The position numbers and the translations under genes are program-made. A model generated the notes under the pieces. The model searched no databases. It was not told where the DNA came from and was given only the letters and a program-made list of their open reading frames with translations. Below are positions 12,773 to 26,040 of a DNA stretch of 64,000 bases, piece after piece. Position 1 is the stretch's first letter. The number at the start of each line of letters is the position of its first letter. This stretch comes from Nipponacmea schrenckii (Eukaryota > Mollusca > Gastropoda > Lottiidae), in assembly GCA_030562195.1 (NCBI GenBank), contig CM060199.1:18248338-18312337 (forward strand), in the 5' to 3' direction.

Positions 12773-13268
12773 TAAAAATATAAATCGAATGCACTATGGC
12801 CACAAAAAGATTCTGTACAATACTGAAAGATATAAGAAACCAAGATTGTGATTGTTATGCTCTAGAATATAAGATAAGGAACCTGCCCAAGAATACAATT
12901 CTCAAACTAAAAACTCAACAAAATTATACATAGTAAAGAATGATAGGATAGGAATTATAATAAAGACTACATACATAGAAATATTGAGCAAAGTTTACAT
13001 AAAAAAATAATCATGCAAGATACATGGTATATATATTACATTTATAAAACATAGCACTATTTATATTTTCATTTTGAGTCATTAACATGTCCATTTCTGT
13101 TTGTTTTCTCATATAATTGATCACAATAAGATATATTTTTTCAATTAGTTTAGCTTGATTTTGTATTTAAAACAAAAATAAAATAATCACTTTAAATTAA
13201 CCATTAAGCAAATTATACATTACGAAAATTAAGATTTAAATGGCACAATAATTAAAGATGTCAAAGAA
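12010..13268 (-). other. Probable ARHGAP11A 3'UTR
   Basis: From the stop codon at 13269-13271 the minus strand continues as AT-rich non-coding sequence to a canonical AATAAA near 12030. No other gene signal intervenes. The UTR end is inferred from that signal only, and shorter forms are possible. Confidence 0.4.
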
Positions 13269-16200
13269 TTACATTTCACCAGAGTCTGTTTGTAAATGAA
13301 CAGGTATTGATGATAAAACAGGAGCACCATCTGATTTTCTTGATGACTGTTTTGGGGATCTTTGACTATTGTGGCGTCTTGGGGATCCAGGAGATACTAA
13401 ACGTTTTAAGGGTTTGCTTGGGGAAATACATTTTGATTTAGGAGTTTGAGCAAAGCGTAAGACATTTCTTGGTGTCAGACCACCAGCAGTTCTTAAAACA
13501 ACATAATCACCAATGTCTTCATCTTGTTTTGTTGATGTAAATTCTTTACCCACAACATTAGCACAATCTCTTAAAGCTTGTCGCTGTGGAGTACAAATGT
13601 CATTAATTGTTTCCATTAAAGAAGAACTTAAGTCCACATGTTGACCTTTAAATGATGGTGTACGTCCAATAGAAGTATTGACAGATTTAGCTGGGTCTTC
13701 AGATCTTGCTTCATCTGTTGGCTTAAAAACTTCATCATGGGGAGTGCCAGTTGAATCTGTCGTAATAGATATATTTATTGACTCTGAACATGACGTTGAG
13801 GCTGAATCAATAGAACTGATGGAGATGGAGCTGTCAGATATGATGCTATTTGTGCAAGGAGTTTGAGGCTTATTCTTATCAGTGTAATAGATATTAGGCC
13901 GAATTGAAGGTTTAACAAACTCAAACTCATCTGATCCATTACTTGTAGCCGAGTCAGAAGACTTTAACAAATTTGTAGAAATAGGAACCTTTGCTGTTCC
14001 TTTTGGTAAAGCTCCTTTTTCTTTCGCAAGCATTCCCAGCTCTCTAAATTTAGATGCTTGGACTTCATTTTTGGCAAAGATGGTAGGAATTCGAATTGGC
14101 GACATGCCTCTTTTTCTGGTGGTTGAATTCGGAAAACGATAAGGGGAAGAAAACTTGTCGTTTTCTGTAGTTTCCAGATTTTTCACATTCTCAGCAACTT
14201 TTCCACTATTATTTTTCTGTATATTGATGATACTGTTATGTTTTGGAATACTAGTGTCAGCTCTTTTAATAATAATGCTATTAGATTCCAGCTCTATTGA
14301 TTCTTCAGTTTCCATTTGTTCTTCAGAAGTTATTTCAGTGAATTTCACAGATGGAAGGTCCATCACTTTATCTTCGTCTTCACACTTCATGTCCGCAAGA
14401 CTGCCCATATTGACGGAGGCCCTACTGCTGTCTCTAGAAAAAGATTTCTGTGGTGATTTAACTGGAACTTGAAAATCTTCAGTGCATTTTGAGACCTTTT
14501 TATCAGAGAGGAAACCAGCACGAGCTAAAAGTTTATGGGTTTCTTTACTAATTTGTAAGTTTGGTTTGATATTTGGAGGCGGGCGGTTAAAACTATTACT
14601 GGTACAGAACATGCTCTGTGAACGTACTACGTGACATTTGGGTACTTCAGACTGATTTAAGTCATAAGATGATAAAGATTTCTTGGAATTTCCAAGACTT
14701 TCACATTTGGATACTTCACTTTCATTAAGATCTAATCGTGTGGAATCTATCAGCATACTTTCTTCTATAAAAGCAGTATCTAAAGATGACTTGGGATTAT
14801 TGTTGATGTTCAGCATGGTGTCATCCAAAAGTGAACCTTTACCACTATCTGTTGACATACTTCTTTCAATCTGAGGTTGGGAACTAGCCACTGAGGACTC
14901 TGATACAGAACTAATCAAACTATCTGTACTATTACTGGATTGGAACTGTTTTTCTTTTGAAGACTTGTGAGAAACTATCATTGGCTTACCACCTTTTGGC
15001 ACAAAGACAACAGTGTTGCCAGAGATGGTTGAAAATCCAGTTTCAGATTCATCTGAATCATAAGCTTTATCTTGCTTGTCAGAAAATCTTGAAGGTGGTG
15101 GAAATATCTTTTGGGAATGTGTTGAAGTCTGTGATACTGATGATCCAATTGAAGTGCCAGACAAACTTTTGATGGAAGCATTATCAGCATTTCTCCTCTG
15201 TTGTGCTTCTACAGCTTCTTGACAGGTGAGAGTAGTTGCAGACATTGTTGGGACCACCATTGGTATGGGATTACTGATATCTGACTTATCAAAACTTCTT
15301 CGCAGTTTCTTTAAATCACTAGGCATGCCTTTGAGTAAACCATTAGTTATGGTATTAGGAGCTCCTCGTTTCAGATTAGCATAGTCTGCAGAATGAGAGC
15401 GTCGAGCATGTTTCTTGGGAGATTTATCAGCAGAAGGGTCTGAAGATGAAGTGTGGGCATTTCTCCTTAAGGTTCGTCCTCTTTCTTGTGTTTGGTCAAA
15501 ATCTGGAACATCTACTTCTGAGATGAAGCCTTCATTGAGTGAATTAGTTTGTGATAAAACTGAGATATCTGGTAAAGATGGTGATGAGGGTAATTTAGAT
15601 GATAATGGTGAATCAGATTGACTTTTATATATACCAGAACTAGGAGAACAGTCTGGTGGACTTGCCAGTCGTTCACCAATACTACTGGTGGATGATACAC
15701 TTTCAGTATCCTGAAAATAATAATTGTTTTAATAAAAATTCAGGGCAAAAAATGTCAATTAGCCTACTTTGATTTCATTCACTCTACAGAAATAAGTTGT
15801 AATTAGATTACTTAAGAACTGTTAAAAGTTCTATAAAAGAATTTTTTCAAGAGGACCAGAAAAAAACCCCTAGCAAATTCAATCTTTAAAATCTTTAAGC
15901 CTACCTTATCACTCTTACTACCACTCAATCTTCTAAATATGTTCTTTCCCTTTGGTTTCTTTATGGAACCATTGGATATATTATTGCTTGTATTACTTGT
16001 GTTAGCATGACTGCTGAAAATATAATTGCAAAATTTTCCTGTTATTATTATAACAATAAAATGTTACTGATTGAACAGGAATATAACCTTTTAAAAGCAC
16101 TGATCACATAATGAAACATACAAATGTTAAAGATTTATTTAAATTTGAACACTTACTACCCTATGGTTTTTTATTCAGTAATCACACAAAATACAAACAA

Positions 16201-19200
16201 AATATTTTGTTATGTTATTCAACCATACCATGAAATGTGATTAATGATATATGAGCAAAAACAGTTATCTCATCCTACCAATGATTATTAAAAAATGAAA
16301 CACTATTTCAAACTCTTATTGTATAACTTAGGTATACAGTCACTGTATGTATTACAGTGACCTATTTTAATTTTTTCTATGATAGCCCCTTAAAACACCA
16401 GGTTTAACATCAAACATAACAGTAATTTTGCCATTAAAATGAACTATTATTATCCATTTTCGAAAGTAGATTAAGAATCAAGCGAATCTAATATGAAAAT
16501 CAAAAAGTTACACAGAAGCCCTGTAAGATAATCAGGGTGAGTATAGAAGCCATTGAACCATAATAAAGGCCTTTGATGCCCTACCCTGGGGCTACCTATA
16601 TTCTGTGTCTTGATATGTAAATTAGAGGTGTGATAATTAATGAGAATAAGACACCTGTTGGATATATTTTAAACAGATCTTAAACCAATAACAAATACTG
16701 ACAGATGTTTTTAATTGATATTTTCTTATTTCACTATACAAGATTCTTTTATATTCTTATTCAATTCAACATTAAAGTGCCAATGTGCACCAATTTTCAG
16801 GATAAAATCAAACTAGTGGTTGCCAAGCAAGATACACCCACTTTACAGTATATTTTCAGTTTTAACACAGGTTGAAACTCCAACATTATTTGTCAAAATG
16901 AACAACAATTTGGACCTACTTCAAGCTCTCATCAATATACATGATCCTGGAAAATAGGATATAAAAATCCATTCATCTCATTTCCTATAAACTTTTAAAA
17001 CACTAGGTATCCCAACTATCACATGTTCTTAAAATGGGGCTCAGGTCAGCAAGAAAAGTTCAAACTCACTCATCTCATCTACTCAAATGAATCAAAAGAG
17101 AAAAGAGTAAAAATACATACCTTACAGTCTTTTTACTACTGCCAGGACTAAACAAGAACTTTTTCCGTGGGGTTTTCATATCTTTAGTAGTTGGTGTAGG
17201 GGTCGGGGTAGCTGCAAAGTTAGGCATACATTTCTCACTAAAGTTAATACATGGACTATAAATTGTACCCAATCTCTCCATTTCTGAAAATTGTCAAATT
17301 GTCTTGTTTTTCTCAAGAGAAAATTGAAAACTAAACTACTTGCATGCTAAGGATAGAGCCAGAGATTTCTAAAAGTACAAATATTCTTATAAGATAGCTT
17401 GCCAGGCAAGGTAATATACGCCCACTGGCAGCATTTATTTCAAATAAAAACTTTTCAGTAAGGTTACAATAAGTGGAATGAATTATTCAACCTACCAACC
17501 TATTTTATTCTAGGGTCTCTAGTTTCATTAAAAACTGTCAAGAATTGTACCTAATAAAAACTCATTAAATATTTTTCGGTATTTTTATGATTTGCAATAG
17601 GGTTCACCCTTAATAATATTTTGATATTTTTAATTTTATTCTTAATAAGGCTCATCCTTGGTTGATATTAAACAATTTCAGCGAGTTTTGTCAAAAAGGA
17701 ATGTTTAGAGTGTTCACAAGCCAAAAGTTGAAAGCGTTTTTGAAAACAGGCGCAATAACTGACACTAAATATTTTTCGATTTATCTGATTTTCAAAAGGG
17801 TTTATCCTTGTGAGAAAACAAATACTAAAGCCAAGTTTCATCAAAATCCATTCAAAATTGTTCTTTCTAGAGTGTTTGCGAGTTAAATTGAACGCGTTTT
17901 CAAAAACAAGGTCAATAATTTGTACTAAATATTTTTCGATTTTCAATAGGGTTCATCCTTGGGAGACAACAAATACTCCAGCCAAGTTACATCAAAATCC
18001 ATTAAAAATTGTTCTTTCTAGAGTATTTACAAGCTAAAATTGAACGCGTTTTCAAGAACAAGGGCTATAACTTACACTAAATATATTTCTATTTATTTGA
18101 TTTATAATAGGGTTCATCCTTGGGTAAAAACAAATACTCAAGCCAAAGTTAATCAAAATCCATTAAGAATAGTTCTTTCTAGAGTGTTTACAAGCTAAAA
18201 TTGAATGCGTTTCCAAGAACAAGGGCAGTAACTTATACTAAAAGATTTTTCAATGTAGCTGATTTTCAATAGGGTTCATCCTTGAGTTATAACACACTCT
18301 CACACCAAGTTTCATCGAAATCCATCAAGAATTGTGCCATGTAGAGTGTTTACGAGACAAAAATCGAACGCGTTTAAAAGAACAAGGGCAATAATTCATA
18401 TTAGATATATTTTGATATTATTAATTTTCAATTAGGCTCATCCCTTGCGATATCCAACAATTTCAGTGAGTTTTGTCAACATAGGTCATGAATTGTACCT
18501 TCTAGAGTGTTTATTAGCCAAAAAGTTAAACCCGTTTTCAAACACAAGGGCAATAACTGACACTAAATATATTTCGATTTATTTGATTTTCAATAAGGTT
18601 CATCCTTGGGTAAAAACAAATACTCAAGCCAAGTTTTATCAAAATCCATTAAGAATTGTTCTTTCTAGAGTGCTTACAAGCTAAAATTGAACGCGTTTTC
18701 AAACACAAGGGCAATAACTGATACTAAATATTTTTCGATTTAAATGAATTTCAATAGGGTTCATCCTTAGGTGATTACAAATACTCATGCCAAGTTATGT
18801 CAAAATTGCTCAAGAATTGTGACTTGTAGAGTGTTTACAAGGCAAAAATCCAACACATTTTATAGAACAAGGGCAATAATTCCTATTAAATATATTTCGA
18901 TATGTGCTATTTTCAAAAGGGTTCATTCTTTGGTGATATTAAACAATTTCAGCAAGTTTCGTCAAAATCGGTCAATAACTGTGCTTTGTAGAGTGTTTAC
19001 AAGCTAAAATTGAACGTGTTTTCAAAAACAAGGGCAATAACTGATATTAATTTTTTTTCGATTTGACTGGTTTTCAATAGGCTTCATCCTTGGGTGATAA
19101 CAAATACTCAGGCCAAGTTTCATTAAAATCCATTAAAAATTGTTCTCTCAAGAGTGTTTACAAGCTAAAATTGAAAGCGTTTTCAAGAACAAGGGCAATA

Positions 19201-22200
19201 ACTCATACTAAATGTTTTTCGATTTCGCTGATTTTCAATAGGGTTTATCCTTGAGTTATAACATATTCTCACACCAAGTTTCATCAAAATCGGTCAAGAA
19301 TTGCACGTTGTAGAGTGTTTACGAGCCATTCAAGAACAAGGGCACAAACTCGTACTAATTTTTTTCCGATTTCGCTGATTTTCAATAGGGTTCATCCTTG
19401 CGTGATCATAAACACTCATATTAAGTTTCATCTAAATCCGTCAAGAATTACACCGTGTAGAGTGTTTACGAGCAATTGTGGACGGACGGACGGACGGACG
19501 GACGGATGTGGGTGACGACAATATACGCCCCCCATTTCATGTGGGCGTATAAAAAGGGCTTCATAGCAATTTCAAAAGTGTAAATAAAGAAAAATATATA
19601 ACAGGAAACAGGCCTTCAAATGATAATGAACTTTCTCTGCCAACTTAACAGTATGCATGCACTGACAAAGTCTGACTGGTTAAAAGATCTTCAAGTTTAC
19701 TATTTATCCAGCAAATCATTACAAGCTAGACTTAATTATGCTTCAATGCAGTCTCATTCATAATAGAAAAAGTAAATGAAACAGTCAATATACCATACCT
19801 GCAAGATCCATCTTTCTTGCTGGAGTGAAAGGTGTATTACCTAATGCTGTTTGTTGTGGCAAATGTTGGATAATAGCTTTTCTACAGAAGGAAGGATAAT
19901 AAGGTTTTTATTCATTCAAGTTTCCATCACATGACAATAGTATTCAGAGAAATAAAATTTATATCAAATACAAACAAAATTACAAGCTTAATTCATTGAG
20001 ATTTTGGTAAAAGAGCTTAATTCTCTACCAGTTCAAAAGATAAGGTCTCCACTGCTAACAGTTCATTTCTGATTGTATCGAAGGTAGAAAAATATGATAT
20101 ATGTACATGTACTTACTTTTTTGTGGCTGAGAAGGGTACAAAATCCCCAGAAGCCTTTCTCTTTCTCATAACAACTGGTGTAGCTACTATACAGGGTGGT
20201 GGCTGATCTGTGGTTATATTATTCTGTGATATAGAACATTCGTTAGCTGTAAGGTTAATAGAATATGTACTGCCTTGGGTAGTATTACCCTGTGTTGAAC
20301 TAGTATTACCAGTTGTACCATGTCTATTATGATCTTTACCATCAGTTGATCTACGTAATTTAGCTATACCATGTGCAATAGTGCTTACAAAACCTGCAAA
20401 GATAAAATAAAAGATTTATCTGGTAAAACTCTATAAGCTTAGAGCAAGAACCAAGGAAACATAAAAATTGAAATTTATATAAATAAGGCTCTACTGAAAC
20501 CAGTTTAATACCTTGAAAAGATCCACTACGTTTGCGCTTCTTTTCTTTTTTCTTACAATCTTTAGAATCTTCTAGTGTATTATCATCACTAGCATCTAAA
20601 TCTTCTTCACCATAAATCTCTACCATTTTACATGTTCTTTCATACAGATCATCAGAAACTAGTCCTACACAGTCAGCATTCTTTATCAACAACTCTACTA
20701 CAGCCGTTTGTATTTGAATCAACTTTTCTTCAGTTGAGTTCATTTTTTCACTCTTGCTGTTTACGTGCATGATATTGGGCGCCAAAACCACAGCAAGATT
20801 CCCAACATCCATTTTATTGGTATCAGAATGAAGAGCAATAAATGCTAAGAGTTTCATGGTATATCGCAGAGCACTTAGGTATTCAGATGGAAGCAGTAGA
20901 CATAGTAATAAGATAGCATGAGTAGCTACTGGTAGACTACCCAGTTGATAACAACGAATAAATGTGTCATGATAAACACTAGTGAATAATGGTTCGGGTA
21001 ATTCACGATAAAATTGTTTAATTAGTCCTGTAACATCGTTAACATTAGCATCACTAAAATTCTTTCCTTCTTCTATTTGTTGCTGGAAAAATAAGTTAAG
21101 ACATGTCTTAAAATCAAATACCAAGCAGATTTAATAGTGGGAAATTCGGTAAGGTAAGGTAGGTCCCAAATTCATGCTTTTTCATAAAGAAAAAGTAATA
21201 CAGGTAAACCTTGTACCTGAACAATTGCACAAATTGTAAGCAATAAATTAAAAATCAATACCTTGAGTTCTTTCTGTCTACTGAGTGCTCCAGACTTTCT
21301 AAATATACCCTCTTGAGTTATATTAGCTACAATTACTTCCTCTGCATCAACTAAAAATCTGTCAACAAACAAGTATAAAGACATCTAAGTCAGATTCTGT
21401 ATATACTTAATTTGCACACAACAGGTAAAGATACCAGTAATAATATTTTTAATTGTTGTGAAAGTAATAATTGTTAAATAGACTGATATTCTGATTACTT
21501 CACAGAGGAGAACAATGCAATGTGGTATCATACGGAATATAAACAAACTGATTTCGCTCTACAGAAACAAGGGAGCAATTTTGAAAATAAGTGAGATAAT
21601 TTTGAATATCAACATATTTAAGAGGTTTCGCATTGTCTCTACTCAGAAAAATCATTTTGGGGTGTTTTTACATGGTTTAAAATGCAATAACGTTCCTCGT
21701 TTTCTTGACTTCTCCATGTTGTGGTAATTTAAGATCGTGACTTGTTTTTATCTGCAATAACTATTTCACATCCTTGACTATTTCGATATGCTCTGGGGTA
21801 TGACTCATTATTACAAAGTAAGCTGACCATTGAAAAAAGAGACTTACTTTGGTACATAGCCACAATCACCAACATAAACACATGGTACATGTGATAAATA
21901 ATTACCAAATATATTACTAGCTGACATTAACCCATCCTAAAATAAATCAACAATTTTTACAATCAAAAGAATTCATTCATTGCCCAGAAATAAAATAGTT
22001 TTCATAGAGCCCTCCAAGTTTTACTTAAATCTTATTCAAATAATGATACAGAAAAAGAAATGGCTACTTTCCAATATTGATTAGGTATGGGGGTCAAATT
22101 AATTACGGTACTACATAATTTAGTTGACCAGTCAACAGTTAACCCGTCTATAAGTGAGTAGACTTGTCTACAAACTTTAGTTAACTTGTCTATAAACCAA

Positions 22201-22778
22201 TAGACAGCTAGATCTAGTCTTAAAATATATTGAACTAAAAATCTTCTTCTCTAGAAACATTGTTTTGATTTTAAGATTTCAATGTTTTCATTTTTACGTA
22301 TTTTAAAATTCTTATTTATTATGAAATTTTAATATTGTTAGCCTAGTGGGTAAATGTGAATCCTATAAATCTTGGACAATGAAGGTTTCACTGTTCTATC
22401 AGGGGAATTGAATTCCCAGGTTAGTCAAAGTACTCTGGAAAAAGTTACTCCCTGGCCTGAGCCAATACAAAAACACCAATAATAACGTATGTAGTAATAT
22501 TAGACTGGGTGCACAATCTACATTGTGTTATAACAACAAAAATTTGATTAAATTGATTTAAACTCAATGGCCATTTCACTAAAATGACCGATTCATTAAC
22601 ATTTTGTCTAGAGTTGAAGTTGAGGTCAACTTACTTGATTTGGTCCACGCGATGTATTCAACTTTTTTGTCTTCTTGCTCTTCGGTAACTTTATGCCTTT
22701 TTCTCTCAAATCTTGTTCCGCAAGTTGCCTGAGTCTATGAACATGATCTATAGTAAATATATTTCGATATCCTTCCAT
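13269..22778 (-). CDS. ARHGAP11A: Rho GTPase-activating protein 11A-like (complete, 9 exons)
   Basis: A RhoGAP that switches off Rho-family GTPases; the vertebrate relative acts in mitosis and cytokinesis. Coding exons, in order: 22778-22635, 21936-21848, 21358-21262, 21082-20512, 20393-20117, 19881-19799, 17283-17121, 16010-15905 (or from 16013), 15710-13269. The phases close to 1323 aa, against about 1020 in human. The RhoGAP domain spans residues about 60-270: YVPKFLVDA, then GIFRKSG with the arginine finger at Arg98, FYRELPEPLF (134-143) and NKMDVGNLAVVLAPNIM (199-215). A Lys/Arg-rich stretch (KKKEKKRKRSGSF) ends the domain. The rest is Ser/Thr-rich and disordered-looking; exon 9 alone codes 813 aa and ends with SPRRHNSQRSPKQSSRK, as in the ARHGAP11A tail. 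The FGNYLSHVP and YVPKFLVDA blocks before the arginine finger fit ARHGAP11A rather than other RhoGAPs. Confidence 0.93.
17594..19480 (+). repeat. 161-bp tandem array (core of the element)
   Basis: The landmark GGTTCATCC or a close variant recurs near 17601, 17801, 17951, 18111, 18273, 18436, 18597, 18758, 18919, 19081, 19242 and 19389. The spacing is 160-163 bp for most units, with shorter units (about 147-150) near the ends. Each unit also carries variants of GTTTCATCAAAATCC, CTAGAGTGTTTACAAGC and AACAAGGGCAATAACT. Unit divergence is moderate, so the array is not recent. Short open frames of 66-92 codons in it are by-products of repetition. Confidence 0.9.
19484..19505 (+). repeat. GGAC tetranucleotide microsatellite
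   Basis: About five and a half GGAC units at the right edge of the 161-bp array, followed by GGATGTGGGTGACGACAATA and the terminal hairpin. In mollusc tandem-core elements this microsatellite normally lies between the core and the 3' hairpin, as here. Confidence 0.85.
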
Positions 22779-22900
22779 TTTCAAAACATAGCATTAAAAT
22801 TTATAACAAAAACATGAACGTCTCACAGCATTATCAAATCCTCCATCTTGTTGTCTTCAAAACTCGCTCTCTTTGTTCTGATTGGTTTAAAATGTATGTC
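22779..22900 (-). promoter_or_regulatory. ARHGAP11A promoter with CCAAT box and CHR-like element
   Basis: Upstream of the ATG the minus strand shows a CCAATCAGA NF-Y box (plus ATTGG at 22881-22885). A TTTGAA cell-cycle homology region (plus TTCAAA at 22856-22861) starts 24 bp after the start of the CCAAT box, preceded by GAGCGAG. CHR/CDE plus NF-Y is the arrangement of G2/M genes controlled by the DREAM complex in animals, which fits an ARHGAP11A role in cytokinesis. The assignment is by motif only. Confidence 0.45.
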
Positions 22901-24177
22901 AATCAATATCAGGAAGGGAGATAATCAAATGATAAAATTGTGGAAAAAATTGTAATAAATTGTTGTAAACTACGTTTATAGTACAAGGTAAAACATTGTT
23001 TTTTTCTTTGCATTTACCACGTCGAATAATAAATAAATATGTTTTACTACTGCACATGCTATTACGAACAGGTGCTATGAGACAGTCAGGTTTGGAGAAA
23101 TTTTAAAATATTGATAATTTTATGTTTGCATGAATATGTGTTTTTCACTCTGGGTTATCAATACAAGCCTATTGCTTTAGATAAGAATTATATCGAAATA
23201 TTAATTTGAGTATTTGTACAGGGCATTCTGCAGGGAGTTGGTAAATTTTTTTTTATATTATATAATATAGCTAATTATGCTGGAAATTGGAGTTGGTATA
23301 ATTTCATTAATATAATATGGCTAATATGCTATTTCAAATAAGTTCATTAATTACATATCATTTGTACATTAGAAATACATGTATGCTTCTACATAATTGA
23401 CAGGCCTATTATAAAAATGCTTTCCAGTGGCAATAAACAGCTACAGTGTCAGTGGATAGTTACTCATGATTATTTGATTTTACAAACCGCTGCACACTAT
23501 ATCTATAATGATTTTGTTTATATGGTGCTGAAGACTGATTTTGCATGGCAAAAATCAGAATATATTAATCGATTTTGTAATTGCAAACATAATAGTCTTG
23601 TTTCGGTTGGAATTATGGTTCTCGATATTGGTTCTCAACGCATTTTATACTGCTACATAGGATTATGGCATTTTTGAGAGATAAGCTTATGGATATTTAA
23701 AGAATTTACTTATCATGTGTCACATTCTTCTCTTTGTTTTAAGGTTCTGACCCTATGGCCTAAGATGGATTGGACAATTAGTAATCTTTTTTCTGAATTC
23801 CTCACATGCTAATTGAGATAAGGTTTTTGGGCATGTAAAGGGAAAAGTTAACAGGAATGACTTTTGGAATCCTGTTTTTAATTTTTATACAATACCGGAT
23901 CTAGGATGAAAATAGATATGTATCTTCTATCCTTCTTTATATTTTTCTGGCTGTAATAAGTCATAAGAATCTGCTTTATCTGTTTATGAAACACAGTTTG
24001 ACATTTGTTTGCAATAGACCATGCTATTCAGTACCGGTACTTACTCATCTCCATTATTTTTTTCTAACTGACAAAACAAAGACCCCAAGAAGTATTAACA
24101 AATTATTTTTGGAAAATTCCATATCAAGTGATGAAAAACTACCTACAAACACATCAGATATTTTTAACTGTTGCTGA
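22901..24177. other. Intergenic, no supported gene
   Basis: AT-rich. An 86-codon plus-strand frame at 23417-23677 has no recognisable motif or coding bias that I can judge. The start site of the right-hand RasGRP transcript could lie anywhere from here rightward. Confidence 0.35.
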
Positions 24178-24432
24178 GCTAATAAAGACGGGCAACGCCA
24201 TGCAGTGTTCTATGAGGGAAATTTGCCAGGACAGTGGCATTAGCCAGCTTTTTTTCGATTTCCAACTGTCATGGGATCTTTAACGACAAGACGTTTTTTC
24301 CATGTCAGTCCCTCTGATCTGCATCACTGACAAGGGGAAATCGGGCTGAAATCTTTGCTGGGAGTGAACCTAGGGCCCTCAGGTCAGCAGGCAAGCGTCT
24401 AACCCACAGAGCCACCATGGCTCCCTCTGAGC
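24178..24432 (-). mobile_element. tRNA-derived SINE (family 1)
   Basis: On the minus strand the element begins GGAGCCATGGTGGCTC. It shows an A-box-like GTGGCTCTGTGGGTTAGAC and, at tRNA-like spacing, a B-box-like GGTTCACTCCC (plus 24360-24370). A body follows that includes CGTTAAAGATCCCATGACA, a segment I recognise from SINEs of marine invertebrates, and it ends in CGTCTTTATT near 24182. The length of about 250 bp is typical. It encodes no protein; it would be transcribed by RNA polymerase III and mobilised by a LINE. Confidence 0.7.
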
Positions 24433-25904
24433 TTGCGTAGAAGTTGAAAATAAACTTCTATTAACTAATACAATGCCTATATCATTATATAATTGCAAAC
24501 CTCAAAGAGGCTCACCCTGAAAGCTGCCAATATTAAATATAGTCAAGGCATGGTCTTGAATATTGAAGATGTATGTATACTGAAGCAAAGATGTCAACAA
24601 GCTAGTCTATAACGTAGACAGTTAAAACCTTCATGGTAAAATAAACACTATAAGATAATTAACCAGGTTGATATAACAGTGTTATGTTTAGTACAAGATT
24701 AAGTAGGTCCAATATATTTGATCTATGACAGGAAGGTCACTCCTCTCTACCATTGAAAAGTTTGATCTTACTATTTAATATCACCTCTAACTAGTTCGAT
24801 AATAGAAATACCTGTAAACTCTGATTTACTACCTGTACTATTGTCTTATTATCCATACCTGAATAAACTTCCATGTGGCTTTGACCATTGTTTTATGGTT
24901 ATCAAATCTCTATTGAAAGTAACAGGAGAGAGAAAAAAAACATTGAAATATATATGCTTTTTGATGGATGCAAGGAGCAAGAAATTTGATCTCTTTTCAT
25001 TAGCATGAAGAGTAGGTGGATGCAAATACGTTTTTGTTAACATTGTTCCAAAAATGCTTGAAAGTCATATTGCTCTTGTTTCTGTATTACAAAGAGTTTG
25101 GTCTATTTTCACTAGCTTGAAGGATGCAGATTGAAGCCCATGTTTGTTAACACTGTCCTCAAAATTCTGCAATTGCTCTTGTTTCTGATTCAAACATGGA
25201 AAGAGATCATAGCTATTTTCTTAGTAGGTTTTATACTTAAGAAGGATTTCAAAGCAGTTCACTAATTGAAGAAAGTCTTCTGCTTCTGGCAATAGTGTCA
25301 CTATTATTGCAGATTGTTTTATGACCACTAAATCCTGGTGAGACAGTTGTTTTCATTGTCCACAAGTCTTAAGGTGATAAAGTTGATGTCAGTGTTTAGT
25401 TCAAGATTAAGGTCAAATTGAAATTTTGTACAAGATTATGTGTTGTTACATTGGTGTTATAATATAGAGATCGCCTCAAAATAAGTCAATGTGTTGTCAG
25501 GTTTTCAAAATCTCCCATGTAGAACATCAATTTATTGGGTTTAAAATACATTGTACATCTCTTCCAAAGATGATTAAAATTTCAACTATTTTTATTCCCA
25601 ATTGTTTAAATTAAAAATTGTTCTAAGCCCTGTGGATGATATAAAAAAAAAATAGTCTTAAAAATGCAGACTCTAATTGGATTAATTAAATAGCAAATAA
25701 CACAGGTGGAATTAATTTTTGATAATGGGACCTGGTAAATATTTAGAAGTTAAGATGATTAAGCCAAGGAGTTTTTAATGTGTACAGAATGTGGCACACA
25801 GGGTTCCAATGATTGTCTCTTTCAAGGTACACAAATTCTTCAAACAGGTATCATTGACGGAAAAAAAAAACGACTACATTTTACAAGAATAACCTTGATC
25901 TTTC
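24433..25904. other. Intergenic or intronic, no supported feature
   Basis: AT-rich sequence without convincing coding, repeat or RNA signal. A partial internal similarity is seen between 24950-25050 and 25075-25150 (two lines about Cys-free 'aaaaatgcttg/aaaattctgc' contexts and GGATGCA), too weak to call a repeat. Confidence 0.3.
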
Positions 25905-26040
25905 CTGGATTATCCATAACCATTTGCAGCTGGGTGGACTGGAATTATGAGGGAAGATGGCTTATTCAAGGTCGTCAACTTTTTAAACGGTTCAAGATTA
26001 GAACTCATGTCCGTACCAGTATCCAAACAAATAACGTCAT
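25905..26040 (-). mobile_element. tRNA-derived SINE fragment (family 2, copy 1)
   Basis: Shares AGCTGGGTGGACTGGAATTA followed by TGAGGGAAGAT with a second copy near 26960. On the minus strand the segment reads from GACATGAGTTCTAATC, resembling a degenerate B-box (GAGTTCGAATCC), into the shared body. Both ends are uncertain and the copy is eroded. Confidence 0.45.

Larger units (their letters stand above)
17413..19553 (+). mobile_element. Non-autonomous Helentron/DINE-like element with tandem core (in ARHGAP11A intron 6)
   Basis: The left end carries TATACGCCCAC (17415-17425). The right end carries its reverse complement GTGGGCGTATA (19541-19551), which also pairs with TATACGCCC at 19522-19530 to form a terminal hairpin. 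Between them lie about 12 tandem 161-bp units, then a GGAC tetranucleotide microsatellite. Sub-terminal inverted repeat, tandem core, microsatellite and 3' hairpin together are the layout of DINE-1/Helentron-associated elements and of mollusc pearl-type elements; the 161-bp period recalls the bivalve BIV160 family. There are no coding genes. It sits in the antisense orientation relative to the host gene. Fragments of the same family recur at 27.7 and 39.7 kb. Confidence 0.7.

Noticed and set aside
17662..19515. Series of 66-92-codon frames with similar peptides
   Set aside because: They are the same frame recurring in the 161-bp tandem units, not a repeat protein: stops occur in every unit.
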